This document shows, in pieces, positions 33,526 through 42,500 of a stretch of 64,000 bases of DNA. Numbering within the stretch: the stretch's first letter is position 1; each line of letters begins with the position of its first letter. Origin of the DNA: Pisaster brevispinus (taxonomy: Eukaryota > Echinodermata > Asteroidea > Forcipulatida > Asteriidae). Location of the stretch: contig JAMKCF010000004.1 in assembly GCA_023634235.1 (NCBI GenBank), positions 7,357,202 through 7,421,201 on the forward strand. The letters are read 5' to 3'. A program made the translations under genes and the position numbers. Under the pieces are notes generated by a model. That model was not told where the DNA came from and did not search any database. It saw nothing but the letters and a program-made list of their open reading frames with translations.

Positions 33526-36500
33526 GTTATTATTATACAAACTATACACAAATACTCGGATAGCTCTGTGCAAAGCTGTGCCACCATACACACAACCTGT
33601 GCTGTACATAGGTTTCAAATGTTTGGTCTCTTCGCCAGAAAATGTCACCAAACATAGAAGAGTTAATGAAATAAATAATGTCTAAACACCAATAAAAACA
33701 AGTGTTTTTCTTAATAATAACAATTGTTTTAAATAGCTGTATGAATATTTTTTTGTTAGGCGAAGGAAATTTATGCATGTTAAATTTGTACGTGTCTCCC
33801 CCCTTTTTCAGGTTGTTGTTGCTGTTTTGTACTACACACTGTCATGGTTACAGGATATTGTATACATGCAGAGTCTCATGACAAACGTTGCCAAGGCAGT
33901 CGTGTAAGTATTTATCGAAAAGAAAGTGAAAGTACCGACTTTCAGAACGGAACTAAACAAGTTTAAGCTGGAAGCGGCAGACAAAATAAACAAGGCGTGT
34001 CAACTACATACGCTGCCCTGATGCATCAATTCACCATAAGGATACAAGTAGTACATCTCATGTTTAAATAATTTTGTTTTATTTTCATGGAGAATGAAGG
34101 CACTAGGCCACTACGCACAGCTCTCGGTAAACATCGGAAGCCTAATGTTCATGTGCCCTTGTAACACAGCACACTGGTAGAAACAAAATGGTGTCTCGTA
34201 AAATAAGCTCAGTTTTCAAACCGGTAGAAACCAGAATTTAAGCTTATTTGATCAAATTCAACCAGTATTGGGGACTTCAGCCATGAAGTAGGGTCCCATT
34301 CCTGTGACAAATAATCTGCGGAATTGTATTTTAAAGCGACATGGCTTTTGTTGCACAAATTTTGCTGAAATTTTGTGTTTATGCGGGACGTTGGTTAAGT
34401 TTGGGAACGTGCAGTTTGTGATAAGTGCACAATGACATACAACCACTGGCTTCAACTGCCTGTTATATATTGCTTTAAGTCTTTGCTAGAATCGATTAGC
34501 CAATTGAACAACTAGCTTCAGGGCCGCTTGCTCACGTACTGGAATATTCAGCCTGGAAATGGTCTATTACGATGAGGTCTTCCCTGGTCCCCTTTGGTCC
34601 AGTTAGCTGGTCCCCAATCTACTCCACAGCAGTTCTACCAGGAGTAATTGCTCCATTTTTTTATTGAATGAAAAATCGTTGCTTCCAACAAAAGGCCAAT
34701 CGGCCACTCAGTGGTTAGGCTACAAGGAAAGTATATGGTGAGAGGAAATATCTGTTCACAACCCTCTTGGACTGGGATAGATTGTAAGATGGTGAAAAGC
34801 AAGGTTCGGAAAGGGTGTTCCAAAGTGCAGCAGTGTGAGGGAAAGACCTATTTGAATACATTACAGTAGTGGCCTTTGGAACAGCTACAGTGAAGGGGTG
34901 AGAAGATGCTGCAAAGGATTTACTGCACGTGCAGGTGCGTACAGAAAGGCGACAAGTGAGACACCGCACATACATGTACCATGAATGTACCTGTAGAAGG
35001 GGGGCCTAGTGAGTAGACAGCCACCCAAGGCTAACAAGTTCTGCCGAGTTTTAAGGCGCCAGGAACTCAGATGAGTTCTTTATCAGTATTAAATCTACTA
35101 TAAAAGTGAACAGGATGATATCACAAGTCATGGTGTATACTAAAACCATATGGATTCTCCGCCTAGCAATTTCTCAAACCTTGCTGTCAACTCTTGTCCC
35201 TCAGTTCTGTTTTGAAAGCTGAGATCGGACAGTTGGATTACCACTGTGTCAAACTCAATGCCCACGTGGTGGAGGTGTCGACGAGACTGTACAGCATCCA
35301 GCAATCTCTCCCGTCTCCTCTGGTGTGCTCCGGCATCTTGGGACACAAGCCTGAAATGGTGAACACTTACTCGCGGATACTGGGAGCGAACGATGAAGTC
35401 ACAAGAACCACGCTGAAAGCTACACAGGTATGCTCTTTAATCAGAGCTCCAAATTAATACTGGACCAGTCCACTGGCCCGAGGTCAGTGACTTTAGCTCT
35501 GGGCCAGTAAACATACAACCGGACAAGCCCGGTGGTCTTTTCGAACTAATGGCCATTTATACAAGGCCGGTGTCTGCAAAGTTTTAAAGCTCATGGCGTG
35601 TGAACTTTATTACCGGCGTCAATTGGCAATTTTTGTGTGTGTGTGTGGTTTATTTTCCTGTGAGAGTGGTTTGTGTGTGAGAGTGATTTGTGCATGATAG
35701 CATCCTCTGTGGGCAATGTATTGCAAATAAAGAACGCAAGAATGTGGTGAGTGAAAGGAAATGGAGTTTAAGAAGTGTAAAAGGCAGAGGCTTCGTTAAC
35801 AGAATTCCCTTTGGTTTTTTTTTTTTGCACTTTTACAGATGGTCGACATTTACAAGGACGTTGAAAACTTGTTGTTGAATTTTAAAAAGGAGGTGGTAGA
35901 AGAAGATCGCCTGAGTAAAGAATGGGCCGCTACCGAGGAGAAGAGAAAACCCTGCACAAAATGGTACAAGTTCTAGAGCTTTCTTGGAACATCAAACATA
36001 ATTTTGTTACCCCCCCCCCCCCCACCCCCGGGACTTTTGCCATAGGGCAAAAGTGAGACAGTTTCTTTGTGAATGACTTGCGTAATCGCGTCAATACTTT
36101 GTAAATAATTGCAAGGTAATCCTATTTATTTATTCTGCTAGCTAACTAATTGTACATGTTAAACTAATAACTTGTTAATAACTTATTAACTCATTGGACA
36201 AAAGAATGTGCAAGTGTGGTGCCGTGTGTCGTGCACACTGGGGCTGGAACTCCGAATTTTGCAGCCAGCTCTCAAATGTTTCCGAGTCCTTGAGGCATCG
36301 CACCACAATCCTTGGATTTGGCGTCAAACTTAGTGGTTTGTTCTGTTCAACTTTGGAGGCAACAACTTCATCATTGTTAAAAATTAACGCTTTAGTTCTA
36401 CACAAGACATCTAACCCCTGAGACAGTTAAGTGGAAATTGAAATGGGAATCATCATCCTACTATGTCTTGGATCCTATTGCCTGGAGCTAGTTGCCTGTA

Positions 36501-39500
36501 AATTACCTTGTGTCCACAAACAAACTCTCTCACTTGCTCACATATGACAGCTGATTTCATTGAACACAACTGTCTGCCCTAATCCGGATTACCTCACTGT
36601 TGTGTGCAGAGCACATGGGAGATTTTGTGGCATCTTAGAGTGTGCACCTACAGGGCGGTTTTAATAGAAAACGGGTTGATAGGAGGAAGTGTTGTACTTT
36701 GACTGTTTTTTTGTTTTGTTTTGTTTTCCTCCATGCAGTATGCAGAAGTTTGCAGTCTTCACAGAAGAAGCAGAAAAGATTTATGGTCAATTTAAGAAGC
36801 ACAAACAGTTGAAGCAGCTTTCTTACAATGAGGAGCAGATTCACAAGATGGACAAGTATGACGTATTCTATTGCAGTTATCCCTGCACTCATTTTATAGT
36901 TAACCCTTTCAATACCTAATTGTTTTGGCATAAACTATGATGACCGAACTGTTTGACCACTCCAAGTCAAGCACACATTCTTACAGAACAGAAAGATTTT
37001 AAGTTGTTCAAAGGCCATTTGTACAAACTCTATTATCTCATTGAAGATATTGTTTTACAGTAAAATAAGTGATAACAAAATGTCTTACTTATACCCTTTC
37101 ATGTAATCTGAAAGACATTGAGATCGGGCAATAAATGTTCAAGTTCTTGGTCTTCGTTTTTCAGTGTGATCTGTAAACTCAAATACTTTTTTGCCGCTCT
37201 GTGAGTGTTTTGCATTTCAGATCTTTCCACTCAAATTTGAAGGGATTGCATAATAGCAACCTTATTTGATTTTACCATCATTGGAAAGATCCGATCTCTC
37301 TCTTTCCAATGATGGTAAGCTGAGTATGGAGGGTTAACATGAACAAAACTAAAGCTTTATTACAAATGGCCTATGTGCTCAGCATTGAGTGCTTTTTAGT
37401 GCGCACGCTTGGTCGACTAAAGTCACCAATGGTAAGGAGTGCAGTCAACCAAAGGAAAGTGTTAATTGCACATAGTTTAACCAAACAAACAATCTTGTTT
37501 ATGAATAGAAACACAATAATGGGGACCACTTTGCATTCTTCACATTAGCAGGGTTTTTTTTTTCTCCAATAGTGGTAATTTTGTTGAAGTACCTGAAACA
37601 ACTCAAAAAGTTTGTCATCATTATGAATGGACTTGCAGGCTTATTGACCACATTCCTCTGACCTCATCATCACAATAATCTTGGTTGCGACACTTTGGGA
37701 GTCAATGTCCCTGTGTGTTATACAGTTTAGTGCAAATTTTTTGTCACTTGACACGTACACACTCCCAAAATGTGGAGTGCGGCACAGTGACTGCTTGTGA
37801 CATATGTCAAAGAGGTCATATCTGAAAATAGTTTGAGTTTATTATTATTTGTATTATTTGCTTAGAGTGCCCTCAAGTTTCAATTATATATTGATCAAAA
37901 CTTAACCATTATTGCTTCATCCTTTGGATTGGGCGTAAAGCCATAGGTCCTGTTTGTTGTGTAATGCACAAAAAAGAACCTAGTTACACTTATCATAAGA
38001 GAAGGGGTTTGCCCCAGTGTTTCTGGCTGGTCTGGCAGCCTCGCCTTGTATACCTAACAAGGTATTGTATTATAGTCTCATAAAATCATTCTTAACAAGC
38101 TCCACCAAATTTTATATTTCGGCGCCAGGAGTGCCAGTTAGACAGACGTAGCGCATTATAAATTTACACTATTATTATTATTAATGGCTAATTTCCACTG
38201 TTACTTGTGTGAAGGAAACGGCCTGTTGTCGATGGTTCATAATAATTTCCATGTGTTCATTTTTTAATTTCCCAGAGAGAAACTAAATATTAAGAGCACT
38301 CAGGCGATGTCGATTTGTCACAGCCACTGTGAGAAGAACTGGGCAGAAAGCCATGGGAAACTAAGTGCATGGCATGGGTGAGTATTTTATCAAAATTCAC
38401 TTTGAGCTTAAACAAATGGTCGTTGGTTTTTGTATGCTGATTTTTAGGCAAAATTATAAAGAAAGATACATTAAAAGTCATGTGTGAAAGTTTCAGTTGA
38501 ATACAGTGCCTTTAAGTGTGGAGCCAGATGTTCGGATTACCTTGAAATGCTCTTTGCTTGCTGTAACATTTTTGTCGTTCATGCACCACATTAAATTCAA
38601 ATAAATCACACTAATTTGTTTCCATCCCTGTGGAGACATCGTTTGTTTTTTTCCCTTTTTCCCTGTACTAAACCATCCTCCAATACAATTTGTGGAGTGG
38701 TCTTTCAGTCACTGATCTAAGGGATGCTGGGCTAGGCCGAATTGAAATTCAAAAACTCTCAACACAGCCAAGTCGCAGAAGTAGGCACCTACGTGCCAGA
38801 CAACGGCTCTTAGCATGGTGATGATAGTCTACTTTGTACACAAAATTCCTTGTGGAGCACCCCAGTCTTTAGAATTCTCATATGGAGAGCTTTTGTTTTC
38901 CCCTCTTTTGTTTTGTCCTAGGTCTCCATAAGGTAGCGAAAATTAGAACGGGGATTCCGGAATAACACACACAAGGTCCACTTCTTTGATTCAGTTTGAA
39001 TTCAAATTGAACAGTTGTAATCTCTGTTTTGATCATTTCTTCTGTTTTGTTGTTGTTCTTGTTTCACTCAGGAGTGTTTACCGCTATCGCTTAAAGATCG
39101 ATTTAGTGGACCGGAAATTATCGCACCTCATTAAGGAATACCAAAACTTACTACAAGAAGTTCACATGGTGAGTCACCAAACAGACCATTCTAAATGGAC
39201 TGGGGGCTAGGGTTGATAGAGGTGTATCAATCCAATATTTGCTTAGCAAAATGTGATGTTAATTTTGGGTTAACAAAGAAAAATTGACCAGAGTGGGATT
39301 TGAACCTGCGACCTCTGGATTAACATGCCAGCGCTCTACCAACTGAGCTATCTAGCCCTAATGTTGGCGGTCTCCCTATTTTGTCGGTATCTTTGTTCGA
39401 GGTGCCAGTTAGAAGCCATTCAAACTGTACCTGGCATATAACATCTGTGATGTCACAGAGCGAAAGGCTTTTAGCAACATTGACAACTCATCTTATGACG

Positions 39501-42500
39501 AATCTAAACAATTTGTGATGGTGAGCCCGGCAGTCAGACTTTCGCCCAACTCATCTTGGCGTAACACACATCCCTAAGTTCAGTTACCCTGTGCATTCCG
39601 GTGCATGTCCTGGCAGGCAATATAACACTGTCGGTATGGGCAATTTTACGTTTTGCACTGTTATTTCAACATGAAGTGCTTTCTGATTGCTTCATCAGTA
39701 TTTCACATCAAAAGATGGCAGCAGGATGCAAGGTCTTTGTTGCATTTTCATGTTTTCTTTTTTTCCCTTTTAGTTGGATCAAGACATACAACCTGCTCTT
39801 GATGACTTCTCTCAAACACTGGAGAGCAGTTTGACGATGGGTCTTGCTGGCCGGAGACCAACACCGGAAAAAACAGACTCCGCAACTAACACAGATTCTG
39901 TGAGTATTTAATCACTGTCAGCTGAATTGTTTACTCTGACTAAACTGATCTAACAAATATTCAATACAAGATTTTTTATTAAACAGTTTGCCTGTCCCAT
40001 CACCCAGGAAGGATTGCTTTCTGTCAAAAGTTGTAAGTATATATATATATACATATATAGGGGTCCAGAAAAGTCCCGACCAATAGAGTTGCCCTGGTCA
40101 CCACCTACCACCCTAACCTACACAAACTCTCCTCAATCCTCAATGGTAGAATGGATATTCTCCATTCATCTAAGAGGATGCGCTTAGCAGTCCCTGATAA
40201 CCCCATGGTTGCTTTCCGCCGCCCTAAAAACCTGGGAGACATTCTAGTCAGGGCCAAACTCCCCCCAGGTACAGGCCAAACACCACCACTAACAGAGATA
40301 CAGGGTTGTCACAAGTGTACCCGCTCTAAATGTAGAACCTGTCTCTACATCAAACCTGCACTTAAAGTGAAGAGTCATAGCACTGGCTCTTCTTACAATA
40401 TCAAGACCGACTCCCTATGTAGCACACCCAATGTGGTCTATGTTATATCTTGTAAAAGATGAGGACTACAGTATGTGGGAGAGACTAAAACTCAGTCTTC
40501 GCTTTGCGAACCATGTCTCTTCCATAAAGACCAAGAAACTGTACCCCGTCTCCATCCACTTCAACAGCCGTAATCACAGCGTCAAAGATGTTGAACTCAT
40601 CGTGATTGAGTCCTGCAATGGCGACGACACACACCGCAAACTCAGAGAATCACACTGGATTCACCAACTCAAGACAGTCCAACCCTTTGGACTCAACGTA
40701 AACACTGGTGTTAAATAAATTCCCATCACACTCCTTCCACCTTTGCTTGTTTTTTTCTTCGATATAAAATAAATACAATAACTGTAAATAACAAGTTCTC
40801 TCCACTAGTCTATTTTTACGTTTTTTCTCTCGCTGACTTCATTGATACAAAATAGATACAGTTATTGTCATTTACATGTTCCCTACACTTCTTTTCTCTC
40901 TCTCAAAAAGTTTTGAAAAAATTAACCTGTCAATAACCCATTCCCTCTGCAGAGGAATTAATAACCTGCTCTCTCTGCAGGTTCCTCTTGCTTAGTTTTA
41001 ACTTCTTACACTGATTCTTTTATTCTATAATTACTTTGATCTTGCCTCCTATTGTTAGTTGCATTTTCTTATGTGGCTTGCCCTCTAATCCTACCCTTTC
41101 ATGCTTCCCGCATTGTAATACCTACAATGCAGTACCACCTTTATGGTCCAGTGATCCAGCCTTTGACACTGACCATCCTTTGTTCTCACTTCTTCACTCT
41201 TATTGGTTCTTAGCCAGTAAATTTACAACTCTGATTGGCTATATTTTCCCGCTTTTTTCTGGATACTCTCCCTTAATCCTTTGCTCCTCATTTTGCTATA
41301 AATGGATATGTTTGTGTTTGTTCTTGTTTATGCCTCTGACGAAGGTCAGGATTGGATCGAAAGCTAAGGCCATCTCCCCTACTAATTTTATATATACATA
41401 TATAGGGAGACCGCCAACATAGGGCTGGATAGCTCAGTTGGTAGAGCGCCGGTACGTTAATCCGGAGGTCGTTGGTTCAAGTCCCGCTCCAGTCAATTTT
41501 TCTTTGTTCAAACCCGAACTATTTAAATAAAATTTCCCAGTCAGTTTCCCTTGTGGTTCATGACTAGCTATTTAATATTAAAAAGTCGCATCCCCTTAAG
41601 GTGATCCCGTGGCTGCCGCTTCCCAGGTTGAATCGTAAACGTGGGTGTGATCCCTGGCTACACGGCAGTTAACGGTTGTATGGCTTCTGACTGGCACCCC
41701 GAACAAAGATATTGACTAATAGGGAGACCGCCAACATAGGGCTGGATAGCTCAGTTGGTAGAGCGCCGGTACGTTAATCCGGAGGTCGTTGGTTCAAGTC
41801 CCGCTCCAGTCAATTTTTCTTTGTTCAAACCCGAACTATTTAAATAAAATTTCCCAGTCAGTTTCCCTTGTGGTTCATGACTAGCTATTTAATATTAAAA
41901 AGTCGCATCCCCTTAAGGTGATCCCGTGGCTGCCGCTTCCCAGGTTGAATCGTAAACGTGGGTGTGATCCCTGGCTACACGGCAGTTAACGGTTGTATGG
42001 CTTCTGACTGGCACCCCGAACAAAGATATTGACTAATAGGGAGACCGCCAACATAGGGCTGGATAGCTCAGTTGGTAGAGCGCCGGTACGTTAATCCGGA
42101 GGTCGTTGGTTCAAGTCCCGCTCCAGTCAATTTTTCTTTGTTCAAACCCGAACTATTTACATATATATATATTTTGTTCTTTTCTTTTCTAACCATTAAA
42201 AGTTGTGTTGTCAATGAAACTGTTTGGACACCCATATAAAGACAGTTTGTCATAGACATTTACAGATTTTAATGGCTCTTTTTGGGGGGGATGTTTTTTT
42301 CTTACAATCCTGTTTCTGAAGCACAATCAGATAAAATTAGCTCAACCTTAATGCACAATTGCATCAAGCAGAGTGAGTCTACTTTTGCTGACTCTTTCCA
42401 GTAATTTTCTCAGCCTCTCTGATTATCTTGCTAAATTCACATTTATCCAGGTTGGTCACATGTTGGTCAGTGTATTGAAAACCGGAGGATGGGAATTGAA

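Noticed and set aside
40151..40462. Penelope frame as a host gene or novel endonuclease
   Set aside because: Stop and frameshift plus missing reverse transcriptase mark it as a transposon relic.
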